This document shows, in pieces, positions 1 through 11,350 of a DNA stretch of 64,000 bases. The stretch comes from Sciurus carolinensis (taxonomy: Eukaryota; Chordata; Mammalia; Rodentia; Sciuridae). The stretch covers positions 4,399,241 to 4,463,240 of the forward strand of contig NC_062213.1 of NCBI RefSeq assembly GCF_902686445.1, written 5' to 3'. The position numbers and the translations under genes were made by a program. Each line of letters opens with the position of its first letter. Position 1 is the first letter of the stretch. The notes below the pieces were generated by a model. It was not told the origin of the DNA. It searched no databases and saw only the letters and a list, made by a program, of their open reading frames with translations.

Positions 1-1361
1 CGCAGCTCCTGCAGCAGCTCTCGCTGGTGGAGCTCAGCTGGAAGCAGCCTTTCTCTGGGCTCAGGACTTCCCTGTTGGACAGGAAGGGGCAGCCAGCAGC
101 AGGTACTGACCATCTACTAGTCGCGAGTGCTGTGGGCAGTGTAGCAGGTCAGAAGCTGCCCGAGTTCTCTGTGCTTAGGATTACTGGGCCCTAAAAGCCC
201 AAGACCCACGAACAAGATGTTTGGCCAGTGGATGATGTCTGAGGGGCCCTCTCTCTGGACCAGTCTGTAGGGCATTGCCAGAGTGGCCGTCAGACACACT
301 GTGCCCTATATCCAGGTCTGGTGTACCTTGAGCCCAGGCCTCCTGTGAGACGAGTCAGCACCCACAGCGTCTGGTGGCCGGGGCCTTGCCTGTCTCCTCC
401 AGGTGTTTGCTGTGTGTTCCAGCTCCGCGCTTCACTGAGCATGCACTAGGTGCTGTGCTGGCTCTGGGCTGACCACAGGAGGCCAGGTGGACACAGGGAG
501 GCAGCTCGTGGTTCCTCGGGCCTCTTTCCCTCGGTCTTACTCAAGTCACAGTGGCCTTCAGGGTGTGCATGAGGCTAGCTGAGGGCCGTCTCACCACCTC
601 CTGTCCTGTGGTCCCTGAAAGCCAAGGCAGATGGCCCTGGCTGGTCCTTCCCAGGACACCGGGTGCCACAGAGCTTCAGTGGCCTCCTCGTTTCCTCATC
701 ACAGCCCCATGTGCTCTCCACTCATGATGGGAGACTCATGATGGGGCCGTGTCCCACAAGGCCACTGTATGTCAAAAATGCACCAGGCGCACGGACCTGC
801 CCAGCACCTCACCTGGCCTTGCGGGCACACTGCACTGTCACTGCCCTCCTGGTGGCCTGGCTGTCAGGCCACAGCTCCTGCCACTGCCCAGCACCACAGA
901 AGAACATCACACTGCACATCAGCACCCTGGAAGGTGGAAACTCAAACGTCACCTGTGGTGTCCATGAATGCACGTGGCTTCTGTGCCTTGTGAAGTCAGA
1001 CCATGGCAGGGGGAGACCCAAGTGTCCCTCAGCTCAGCAAATGAAGGAGCCAAGGCTGTAGTCTCTGGACCCAGCGCTGAGCATTGGTTTTGTCCCAGCA
1101 GGGCCATCTTCATGTGGAAGGAGGTGGGCTGTTCAGCTTATGTCACAGTTCAGGGTTCTTGGGTAACACCCTGGGCTAGAGACTGGCACGCAGCCCTTGG
1201 TGGTCACTGAGGAAGGAAAGGCGGAACAGATGGATGAAGGGACAAGTCAAGCAGGCCTGGTGCTGGAGTGGAGGGGGCTGGCTGCTTGGTGTCGCCTGTC
1301 AGGGTGTGGGGGCCTGCCCGGGTACCGCGTGTGGCTCAGTCACTGGATGGGGCTGCCCCAG

Positions 1362-1783
1362 TGTTTTAGACAGCTTTACCACACTGCCACTGAAGGACCC
1401 GAGCAGAACAATCGCAGAGGAGAAAACGTTTATTTGAAGCTCGTGGTTTCAGAGGTCTCAGTCCGAAGGCGGGCTCCATTCCTCAGGGCTCGAGGTCAGG
1501 CAGGACATCGTGACAAAAGAGTGTGCCAGAGGGCAGCAGCTCACTCATGATCAGAAAGCAGAGAGAGAGACTCCACTCAGCAGATTCAAATACGTACCCC
1601 AAGGCCACACCCCAGTGAACCTCCTCCTCCAGCCACCGCCCCGGCCTCCAGTTACCACTCAGTATCCCACCAGGGGTTACTCACTGATTAGATTAAGCCT
1701 GTAATCCAGTCCTTTCTCCTGCAAACCTTCTTGCGCTGTCTCACATGAACTTTTGAGGAACACCTCACGTCCAAACCACAATG
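1362..1783 (-). mobile_element. Solo MaLR-type LTR (ERVL-MaLR)
   Basis: About 422 bp, closely similar to the three related LTRs at 4293, 24822 and 26694. In + orientation it begins TGTTTTAGACAGC and ends near CCAAACCACAATG, the reverse complement of an LTR that starts TGTTATGGTTTGG; the terminal CA has decayed. The flanking 5 bp are identical (CCCAG at 1357-1361 and 1784-1788), an exact target-site duplication that fixes both ends. No internal sequence is present, so this is a solo LTR left by recombination. It is antisense to TRAPPC9. The family name (MLT1/MST-like) is from memory of the consensus. Confidence 0.85.
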
Positions 1784-2039
1784 CCCAGGAAGGGCCTATG
1801 ACCTTGGTCAAGGCAGCAGTGCTAAACCAAGGCAGTCTCTGAGGAGGCTCTCTAGGTAGAGTCCCCAGCACCTGGGCACTAAGGCCCTTGCTCTTGAAAG
1901 ATGCCCAGAGGAGTCCCAGCTTCCACACGGACTGCGACTGAGGCGACGTGAGCGTCCGTGACTGGCACCAGTCACCAGTTCTTGGTGGTGTTTGCCGTTA
2001 ATGAGGCTGCCAAGACCAGGTGGCCAGAGGCAAAGGGCT

Positions 2040-2135
2040 GTGGGGGTCATCATTTGACTGCCTCATTTTACAGAGTAGGAATCAAAGGTCCAGAAAAGGA
2101 CCAGGCATCTGCCCAAGGTGCCCAGGGTGTCAGGA
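2040..2135 (-). repeat. MIR-like SINE fragment
   Basis: Contains the reverse-orientation MIR core pattern (TTTTACAGA, then a GGTCCAGAAAAGG-type stretch and a GCCCAAGGT-type stretch). It is short and diverged. Confidence 0.45.
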
Positions 2136-2304
2136 GCAGGGCACGAAATGGAAGCAGACCAGGGTGGCCTCAGCTCTCCTGGTTGACAGTGGCTCCCATG
2201 TGGACCCAGCTTTGCCTGCAGCGCCAGAACAAGCTCAGAATACTCCAGACAGTGTCTCCTCTCACTGCTCAGTTCAAGGTTCAGACTTGCCAAGATGAAG
2301 ATGG

Positions 2305-2395
2305 TTCAGTTCAGCAAATATTTATTCGAAACCTCTGTGCCAAAAAACAGGGTTGGAACATACAGACCACATGGTTTTGTTCCAGCTGAGGAGAC
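2305..2395 (-). repeat. L2-like LINE fragment (3' end)
   Basis: The motif TTCAGCAAATATTTATT followed by a CTGTGCCA-type stretch is the reverse complement of the L2 3' end, which normally ends AATAAATATTTGTTGAATGAA. Only the terminal part is visible. Confidence 0.5.
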
Positions 2396-2849
2396 AGTAG
2401 GCAGGAAGGTAGCCATCATACAGCTGTGATGCGGTCCATGGAGAGAGGGAGATGCTGCCAACACTGGGTCTTGGGACACTGATGTCCTTTCACCTGTGCA
2501 GGCATCTTTAGCCCCTAGTCCAGGGGAGGGTTCTGGGACTCATAAAAAGAGGGGCTCGCCGAAGGACAGATAGCTGATCAGTAGAATACATAAGGCTTAA
2601 TGTGGCCTATTGGGCAACCAAGGAAAGGAACCATCAAGTCCCTAGCAAAGAAACCATAGAGAAATCTAGACACAGGGAAGGCTCTGCCAGTGATCTTAGT
2701 GGATCCAGCCCTCAAAAGATAGATGAGAGTTAAGCGGGCATTGGAGGCTCTTCCACTCTGAGGGAAGGATAGGACAAGTCAGCAGAATGAGGACCTTCAG
2801 GGAAAGCAATTGGGAAATCTCATAGAAAGCAAACGAAGGGAGGGAGGAA

Positions 2850-3163
2850 ATGGAGGGATGGATAGGTGAGTGGTGGATGAAGAGAAGGAAGGAGGATGGA
2901 TGATGGGTGACTGTACATGATGGATGGATGGAGGATAAATGGATGATAGATGGATGGATGGACAGAAAGATGGAGGATGGATAGACAGAAGAGCAGGTGT
3001 TGGGAAGATGGTAGAAGATTGGGTGATGGATAGATGCATGGTGGTTGGGTGGCTGCATGGACTAGATAGGTATGAAGATGGAGGACAGAAGCGTTCATGA
3101 AGGATGGATGGTGGATGGATAAAGGAATGGATAGCAGATGGGGGAATGAGGGGGTGGATGGAT
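2850..3163. repeat. (GATG)n / (GGAT)n simple repeat
   Basis: Imperfect tetranucleotide tandem array, dominated by GGATGGAT and GATAGATG units, about 310 bp. Three overlapping minus-strand open frames rich in His, Pro, Ser and Ile come entirely from this array and are not genes. Confidence 0.9.
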
Positions 3164-4292
3164 GACATGCAGTTTAGTGTGGTTTGAGTTAGTGAAGGCA
3201 GAAGTAGTATCCAGATCTTTGTTCCAGGGCCCCCAGATGGCTAGGTAGGCAGAAGAAGCTGCATGGGTCACCCTACCTGGGAGTCCGACAAAGCTGGGGT
3301 CAACAACTTCAGTCAGTGGAACCTGGCTGCTAGTGTTCCAGAGCCGGTGCTAGAAGCAACTGAGAGTGAGCCAGGCAGGCATGACCCTCAGGCCTGCACC
3401 AGGGATGCTTGTGGGTGATCCGGTTTCTGGAGGGGTCAGGTTTATCCAGGAGCCAAGGTTAACGTCAGTCCAGGTGCCATCAGCTTGGCCCCCAGAAATC
3501 TGTTGCCTCCAGACCCCTGAAAAGATTTGATTCTGTGTTCCAGACACCTACCCCTTCACAGCCGAGAAACCCACTGTCATTTCTAGACTAACACCCACAG
3601 AACTGGGCCAGAGGTTTCTGTTGCGCGACTGGGAGGGCCAACTTCATGACCGCCCATAACCTTTCTCCTGGGCTGGACTGTGCTCATCTTAAATGGTTAT
3701 TGATCAACTGGCAGGGAGAACAGGGCAGCCGTCCCCCAGGATGACCTCACAGACTGCTGGCCGCGAGGATGCCTCCGCCCCTGTGCCAGCTGTCTGCAGC
3801 CCTGGGAGCAGGCGGCGCTCCGCCACGCTGCCCGCAGGAGGAGGAGGGCTCAGGAAGAGAGCGGCAGGGCCTGGGAGAGCCGCGCTGACCCGAGCGTGGG
3901 CGGCCCGTGGTGCCTTTGTGCCTTTGCCTAGGGGCACTCCACGCCTGCCAGGCAGATGCCCCCATCCCTTCTTACCCAGGGCAGACGGAGGGAGGTAGTC
4001 GACCTGCAGCCATGCCACCGGCCGGCAACGGTAGCCTGCCTCTGCCCAGGCCTGTCACGTGCCCACTTCAGTGGCAGCTCTATGGCACCCCACCTTCTCA
4101 AGTGCTTCCCCAGACTGCACCCACCTCAGGAGTGTCACGTGCAGGACGGGGAGCCCGTCCTCCAACACCCTGGGGCCCTGGTCCTGCCCTCACAGGCTAG
4201 ACGGCTCTGTCAGAGAAGCGCCACAGTTCTTGGAGGGAAACCTGGGCCCTGAGCCAGGAGCAAAAGCCAGCAGCCATTGCTGGGAACCAGCG

Positions 4293-4684
4293 TGTTTTAG
4301 TCAGCTTTTCCACCACTGTGATGAAGGAACCCGGCCGGAACTACCAGAGGAGGAAAGGTTTATTTAGGGCTCATGCGTTCAGAAGTCTCCGTCCATAGAC
4401 TGCAGTCTCCATTCCTCGGGGCCCTAGGTGAGGCAGGACATCATGGCAGAAGAGTGTGGCAGAGAGAAGCGGCCTACATGATGATGAGGAAGCAGAGAGA
4501 GAGACTCCGCTCGCAGGGTACAACTGTATACCCCAGAGCCAGGGCCCGGGGCCCTACCACTCTTAATCTGCACCGGAGTTGGTCCACTGATTGGGTTCAG
4601 ACTCTCACAACCCAGTCTTCTCCTCTGCCTTCTTGCGTTGTCTCACAGTGAGCTTCTGGGGACACCTCACATCCAAACACAGCA
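4293..4684 (-). mobile_element. Solo MaLR-type LTR (ERVL-MaLR)
   Basis: About 392 bp, same family as the copy at 1362. On + it starts TGTTTTAGTCAGC and ends CCAAACACAGCA. The flanking pentamer CAGCG occurs at 4288-4292 and again at 4685-4689, an exact target-site duplication. On the minus strand the LTR keeps an AATAAA polyadenylation signal (seen as TTTATT near 4358). Solo LTR, antisense to TRAPPC9. Confidence 0.85.
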
Positions 4685-5364
4685 CAGCGTGTCCTTCTCT
4701 GGCTCAGGGCTGCCTGCCTGGGCACAGACCCTTTCATGCTGCAGGGGAGCTGCCTGACCCGTGCTCCTCCCTTCAGCCCAACACTGTGGCAGCAGCCTGG
4801 AAGCACCTCTGGTCTGCGACGGGCGCTGGGCAAGGGCGGATAATGGATAGGAGCCGGGTCACGGGGTCTGCATCTGGGACCTGGTGACCAGGCTGGTTCT
4901 CAGCTGCCCACTGTAGCCTCAGAGCAGGTGTCCTGTGCACGTCCAGCCCCCGGGGAGAACTCCGACAGCCTTCAGGCCCTCAAGCCCTGCCACAGGAGTC
5001 CTGGCTGGGGAGGTTGCTCCTCGGGCCTCAGACCCAGGGTGACCACTGGCCGGGGCCTTAGAACTGAGGCAGTCCATGCCTTAGGCCAGGAGTCTGCTCG
5101 GCAGCACCACCCTGCCCACCAGCTGCCCAGCCTGGAAGCTGCCTTCATGCCATGTCCTTCCTGAGTGCTCGCTTGGTGCTCTGGGGCTCTAGGGCTCCGC
5201 ATGGCACTTGGGCAGTCCCCACTGTGGAGCTTGTGCAGCCCATGCTACGTGAGAGCAGCCAGAGCGGGAGGGGTCTCCAGGCCCTGTGTGAGCAAGCCTG
5301 CTGCCCGCACTCAGCACGTGGACGCAGAGGGCCGAGCTGGGCTGGGGCCTGGGATAGGTAGACA

Positions 5365-5425
5365 GATGGGGAAGCTGAGGCTCAGAGATGTTTAGTACTT
5401 TACCTGAGGCCACACATGAGGCCAC
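5365..5425 (-). repeat. MIR-like SINE fragment
   Basis: GGGGAAGCTGAGGCTCAGAG followed by an accepted variant of the CCTGAGGCCACAC stretch is the reverse-orientation MIR core. Short and old. Confidence 0.5.
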
Positions 5426-8400
5426 CCAAGGGCTGGGGTCACCTATTCACTTGTCCACTAGTTCATTGAATGGGCCCCTGAGGCCCTGACCTTTGGGCAC
5501 TCACTGTTACCAGGAGAGTCATTCCATCCAGGGACAGCTATGGTGTGGACGGTAGTTCAGGACATTTTCCTGGAGGAGGTATCACTGGAGCTGTTTTGAA
5601 AAGGCCAAAGGGAGCCATCAGGAGGGCACAAGGGGTGTTTCTGGGGGCTCCGAGGGGTGCTGTCAGGGGCAGGGGAGTGTAGCATGCTGGGGAGGAGGGT
5701 CACAGGGAGGAGAGGCAGGAGCCTCTGAGGAGCTGCCACGGTGTCCTCTCTGCCCTCTCCTTCCCCGTGGCCAATTCTCCCATGGGACACCCAGGAGCAT
5801 GGGGAGCTGGTGTCCGGAGCAGGCTCCTGCCAGCCAGTCCCCGGCATGAGGTCCCAGCAGAGGCCCAGGCACACAGACCCTGCTGGGCTTGGGGAGCTGG
5901 CTGTCCCTTACCCTGCTGATGGCTCACCCTGGCCAGGCCCAGGAGGGTAGACTGAGGGATAGCCACAATGGGCTTCCAGGTGGAGGTGACCAGCAGCCTA
6001 CACTGCAGCTGGCCCCCAGGCCCACTGGGACCACCATACCCCTCCTCAGCGGCCTCCTCCAGGAAAGAAAGGGTGTGATTTCACCAGCCCCCTGTGCCCT
6101 GGTATCACGTGAGTGATGGGACGGGCAGAAGGGACAGTCCAAGGCTGGGGGCCGTGGCGTGGTGAGGACAGCTCATCACAGAGCCCCTCGCAGGAGCAGT
6201 GGAGGGAGCTTCCTCGGGCAGGAGCACTGGCTCTATCTAGACAGGCTCGAGAGGAGGTGAGAGTGAGAGTGGGCAGGCGGAAGCGGTGCTGGGACAGAGC
6301 CGTCCCGCGCTCCCTGCCGCTCTCAGGAGGGCGTCCGAGCCACGCGCCCAACCAGAGCATACTTTTCTTTCTTCCTCTCTTCTCCTGGTTTATCTCAGTT
6401 GTCTGAAGTGTTTGTCCAAGAGAGAAGTCTTGGGGGAGGACTTAACAGGGCCGTTGCCCCTGCCCGCTGAGGTTCGCTGTGCATGCTGCCGGCCATTCCA
6501 GTGCCTGCCCTGTCCAGCAAGGCCTGGGCGTGTCAGCCCCTGCGGGGCCCGAGTGCCCTTCCGACAGGAGGCGTGGTTACCTGGGTTCTGAGGCTGTGGC
6601 TCTCACTGCTGAGTGCTGTAACAGTCCCCAGTGCAGGGACCCACCCTCCAGCCCTGTGTTACCCTACCTCGTGACATTCCCTGGAGGCACTTTCTGGAGC
6701 CTAGGCAGGGACCAGGCTCTGTCCGTCTTGTAGTTCTGACCACTTTGCCACCCTGTCCATCTGCTCTAGGGCCTGCCCATCCTGAGGCTCCAGTCTGGCT
6801 GGTCCCACGTGGCCCCACCCATCTTGTCACTCCCAGGCAGGCAGGAGCTGAATCTGTCTGTGCCTGGGAGGAAATGGAATGCATTGGGACGCACCTGCAC
6901 CCTCAGCAGCTAGAGGCTTCTCCAGAGAGGACCCTGGGCAGCCCCTCGGGGAGGACTTGTGAGCAGACCATTGAGAGGCAGAGCTGGTGGTGGAGACCAC
7001 AGAGCCCAGCACAGGCAGCAGCAGATGCCACGCTGAGGAGGGATCTGGGCTGAGGGGACTGCAGGCTTCGGGGGCAGGACGCAGGACCTTAGGGGACGGG
7101 CTGGTGCACTTGACTCCGTGCAAGCAGGTGGGCTGCTCTCTGAGGCTCTTGAGTCCTGTTGCGTCCTGGGTCGTGGGTTTACAACTTTGAGCTCAGAGAG
7201 GTAAGTGCTGACTGGAGGCCACAGCAGCCATGAGGCCCTGTGGCTCCTGATCCCTTTGTCCAGAAGCTCTTGCTTCCTCTCCTGTCAGCTGTCTCATTGC
7301 ACTCCATCCCAGAAGGAAACTTCAGCACCTGCAGCAAACACCAGAGCCTCTTGGGGCTTCTGGGGCTGCAAAAGCACCCTCAGCAGGCGAGTATCCTGAC
7401 CCCAAGCAGACCCAGCCCCCCTGGCCCCAAGGGCTTGGCCGTGGGTGGTCCCTGTGCCTAGCTCCCTCCACTCACCAGGGCCTATCGATGGCACAACACT
7501 TGCTGTCTCTCCTGCAATGAAGGCCGGGCTGCTCCAGGTGGGCCAGGACCTCTGGCGCTTGGCCGGCTTAGCTCAAAACCCCCTTGGCCTTCCTGGGTGT
7601 GGGCACCCAGGGTCCCCGGGACCAAGCCGTCGGTGTGCCGGGCATTCCTCCTCTAGCCAGGCTCCGGGCTCAGCCCTGCTGGCTTGCCTCCTTCCCGCAG
7701 CATGCCCTTACCTTTTTCAAGATGTTGGAGCCCTGCTCTGGGTCCAGAGGGGCTTCCTGGCCCCCAACTCGGTGCCGAAGCTCTAACCACTGCACAGCTG
7801 CTTGCCGGCATCAACCAGGAATCCTGGCCCTGACTGTGAGCACTCTGAGCCGAGGCTACAGACTTGCCATGTGCACTGGCTATTCCACCGTTCGAGGCAG
7901 GGGCAAGGCCGCGGTCCCCAGCCCCGGGAACCCAGGCCTGGAGGCCTGTGGGTGGGAGAGCCCTCCTGCCGAGTCGGCTCCCAGCCCGGGCCTGGGACAG
8001 GCACCTCCCTCCGCAGGCTGGGAACTTCACAGGTCTCCTCTCCAGCTCCAATTTGCCTTAATTTTAATTTAATTCCCTTTAATCTTTAATGAAAAGTTGT
8101 AAAAGTAAATTATTTACCCGAGAGAGGCAGCAGCTCCTCGGGAGCCGTTCTCGACGGGAGGGTAATCACACATGTGGGTCGCTGGCAGCCCCGCCCGGGC
8201 AGAGCCAGAGGCACCGTGGTCCTTGAATGGTCAGCGACCGGTGGCTGCCGAGCGGGCACCAGGCCCTGGCCGTGCCATGCCGAGGACCCTGTGTGCTGCC
8301 CCGCTCGGGTTGCTGCGTGTCCCGAAGGACAAGCAACATGCTGGGTCTGGGGGACCAGAGGAGCCCTGACCCGTCCCTCGTGTCTCCTCTCCACACTGGA

Positions 8401-10984
8401 GCTGCCTTGGGCTCCAGGGCACCTGGCAGGGGCTCCCTTCCTGTGAGGGTGTCAGAGGTGGGGTGCACAGGCGGGGCCGTGGCCTGACTCCCACCTCCTC
8501 AGGACACGCTGCCTCTGCGGAGACCACTCGTGTCCCGCCCGCCTCCAGGCGTTACCAGTGCTTCCAGCTCCTCCAGACTCTCAGCACAGTCAAGTGAAAT
8601 GTCTGGGTGGAGAGAAACCGTATTGGGCACAGTTGGTTGGGCTGTGGAGGAGTGGGTGTCCAGGAGAGGCTGAGTATGTGTGCACATGCACACGAGTCAG
8701 CCATGGGGACTGAAATATAGCTCCCAGGGACCAAGGTGGCGCTCTCACTTGATACCTGTTTGGTTCTGAACTTCCTAGAAGCCAGTGTGAAAAGGCAAGT
8801 TGCTTGGCTCTCATTGTCAGATTGGTTGGTTGAGCACCTAGCAACTAGCTGTGCTATCACAGGAGAAAATTTACCATGAGAAAAATCACCAGTTTTTACC
8901 AGAATTGGAAATTACAGAATTTTATTCTAGATCTGCCAGTGCTTCCCCCAGAGGTCTCCTGGCAGAAGGGAGGGATGTGAAGACCTTGGGTTAGCTCTCA
9001 CCACACGGAGGCATGCCATTTGCCCACATGAACTCCTTCTGTTTCATCTAGAGAGAAAGGAAGCTCCTTGATCAATTCCAAAGCCAAGTCTTCATGAGTC
9101 AAACTTCACTCTCAAACTTAGGTCCGCCCCAAGATTCACGTCAACTAGAAAAACGTGTGTGCGTGTCTTCGGAAATCCAGCTCTGAACGCCAGCTAGCCG
9201 GGCACCTGGGCGCCTTGCTCATCGTTCCCCATCTGCCTTTTTTATCTCAAATCCAATGTTTGCATCGAAGTCTACCTGGAATTCCTTGCTTCTGCTGGTC
9301 TCCCGAGGCAGTGAACAGAGTCACGGGCTGAGGCAGGCAGATCAGCCACGCTAGATTTGGAGCCCTGGAGCAAAGATGATCCTTCACGGTTCAGCCGTGG
9401 GAGCCTTGCAGACGTCTCCTGGCTACCAGCGGAGTCCAGCCGCTTCTGGCCCAGGGCCTGGCCCTCACAGTCACCACGCTGCGTAGACCAGACTGGAAGG
9501 ACAGCTACAGATGCTGCAGTGCCCGATCCTGACCTGTTGGCCTGCGGGTCCTGGGGATCTGGTCCACCTTACCCTGCCTTGTGGCCCTCATTCCCTCGTC
9601 CACCCTGTTTGGCCCAGGGCTTTGATCTCAGTGTGACTTGCCAGAGTTGGAGTCCTGACTCTCTGGTGGCCCCTAATTTGCCTGGCTCTCTGCTCTGGAA
9701 ACCATTCTGCCAGGGTCCAGGGAAGAGCCTCAGCCTCGGTCCCGATCTGGTAGGGGCCCAGGCTCCTGGGGAGGGAGCTCCCGAAGAGTGGAGGCCTGGG
9801 CTCGGGATTCTAGGTCCTCCTGCAGGGAGCGAGTCTTCGAAGACTGCGTGCAGGGCTGTCCCCGTGCTGGTGGGGGACAGTGAGAGCTAGGCAGGATGGC
9901 TGTGGTGTATGAAATGCCAATGGAAACCACGAGGCAGGGTCCCCTACCCCACTCAGAAGGCGGGACCGAAAGGGCAGACCCCGCGCTGCTGTGAAGCTGA
10001 GAGCGCACAGCTGCCTGGCGAGACTCGGGCACTCCGAGGGTCAGAGAGCCGCCGTCCTACGCAGCAAGTCCACCCTCGGGTGCACACAGAGAAACACGAA
10101 CGTGATCGAAGTTCACAGCAGCGTTCATGACAGTGCGAGGCGGATAACCCCCGTGCCCACCCACAGTGCGCTTCTGTGTGTCCATGTGACAGATGGTCAC
10201 TGTCCTGCAAAGGAGTGGCGTGCTGGTGGCCTCTGTGGGCTACTGGGGCTTCATCCCCAGGCTCAGGGCCTGCTTCCAGGTGGCAGCCCAGCCACCCCTC
10301 TGCACCCCCATGCTCTATGCAAGAAGCTTAAAGCTGCACCTGCTCTCTGTGCTCCCAGGGAGGCAGGGGCAGCCAGGCTGGCAGGTGGGCATCCTGTAGG
10401 CCATAGTAAGAGCCCAGCCTCCCCCTGCCAGGGGGCCCCATCTGCATTCTCTCTGACCCATGCAGCCACTCTGGCCCGAGCTCAGGCGGACAGCCGCGTC
10501 CCTTCTCCATGTCTGCCAGCGTGGCCCCAGGAGCCCTGGCCTCGCGCCTCCTATTTTTAGCCTGAGGTTCTGCAGAGCCTGCGGTGTGCGGCACACACAG
10601 GCAGCCACCGCAGGAGGAATTCTGGGCCAGACAGAATTAAGTCCGTGACTCTGGCCAGTACGAAATATGAAGGAGAGACTGGGGCCAGAGGCTCAGAGGG
10701 AGAAGATGGTCCTTGACCTGATTTAATACTTTGAGAAAAGATACTGATCTGCTCCTCAGAGAGTCCTCACGACATGAGGCCTCTGCACGGATCGTCTCCT
10801 CCAGGAGTGCCCCTTCTGGGGCGGGGCTGGAGTGGGGCATGGCAGTTGGTCCCCAGGTCCTGTGTTTGGAGTGCACTGTAGGGTCCAGCCCCCTCCTGCT
10901 ACAGACCAGCTGGGAGCTCACAGGGGCGCGGCGTGGACAGGCACCCAGCCCCAAGGCCTGTGGTTCATGCGTGGGCCACCGTTT

Positions 10985-11350
10985 CATTCCTTCAACAGAT
11001 AAGAAATAAGACCAGTGTCTGCCACATGTCCTGTCTGGGTACTGGACACCATGGTGAACAGGACAGCCAGGGCCAGTTTCCTGGAGCTTTCTGGAAGAGA
11101 GGCAGAGACAGTTAATGACTAAACAATCAAATAAACAAGACAACTTCAGACAAGATGACGAGGCCTGTGAGAAAATGTGGTGTGGAAGAGCGGCTGACAC
11201 GGCATGAGGGCCCTTTGCAGTATGATCAGGGCAGCCTCTCTAGGGAGAAGGCCAAGACTACCATCAGGAAGGAGCTGCAGGTGGGGAGCAGCATGTGCAA
11301 AGGCCCTGGGGCAAGGATGGTGTGTTGTAGGAACAACAAGGGCAGTGTGT
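10985..11350 (-). repeat. L2-like LINE fragment
   Basis: Reverse-orientation L2 3' pattern: TTCCTTCAACAGATAAG, a diverged CTGTCTGGGTACTGGACACC stretch, then GGTGAACAGGACAG, and further on the characteristic GCAAAGGCCCTGGGGCAAGG. It explains the small open frames across this stretch. Confidence 0.6.

Noticed and set aside
1..102. Possible TRAPPC9 exon cut by the window edge
   Set aside because: An open frame reaches CAGCAG/GTACTG and its phase would fit the exon at 15256, but the donor is weak at positions +4 and +5 and the peptide does not resemble the TRAPPC9 residues known to precede that exon.
2696..3168. His/Pro/Ser-rich minus-strand frames
   Set aside because: Translation of the GATG simple repeat.
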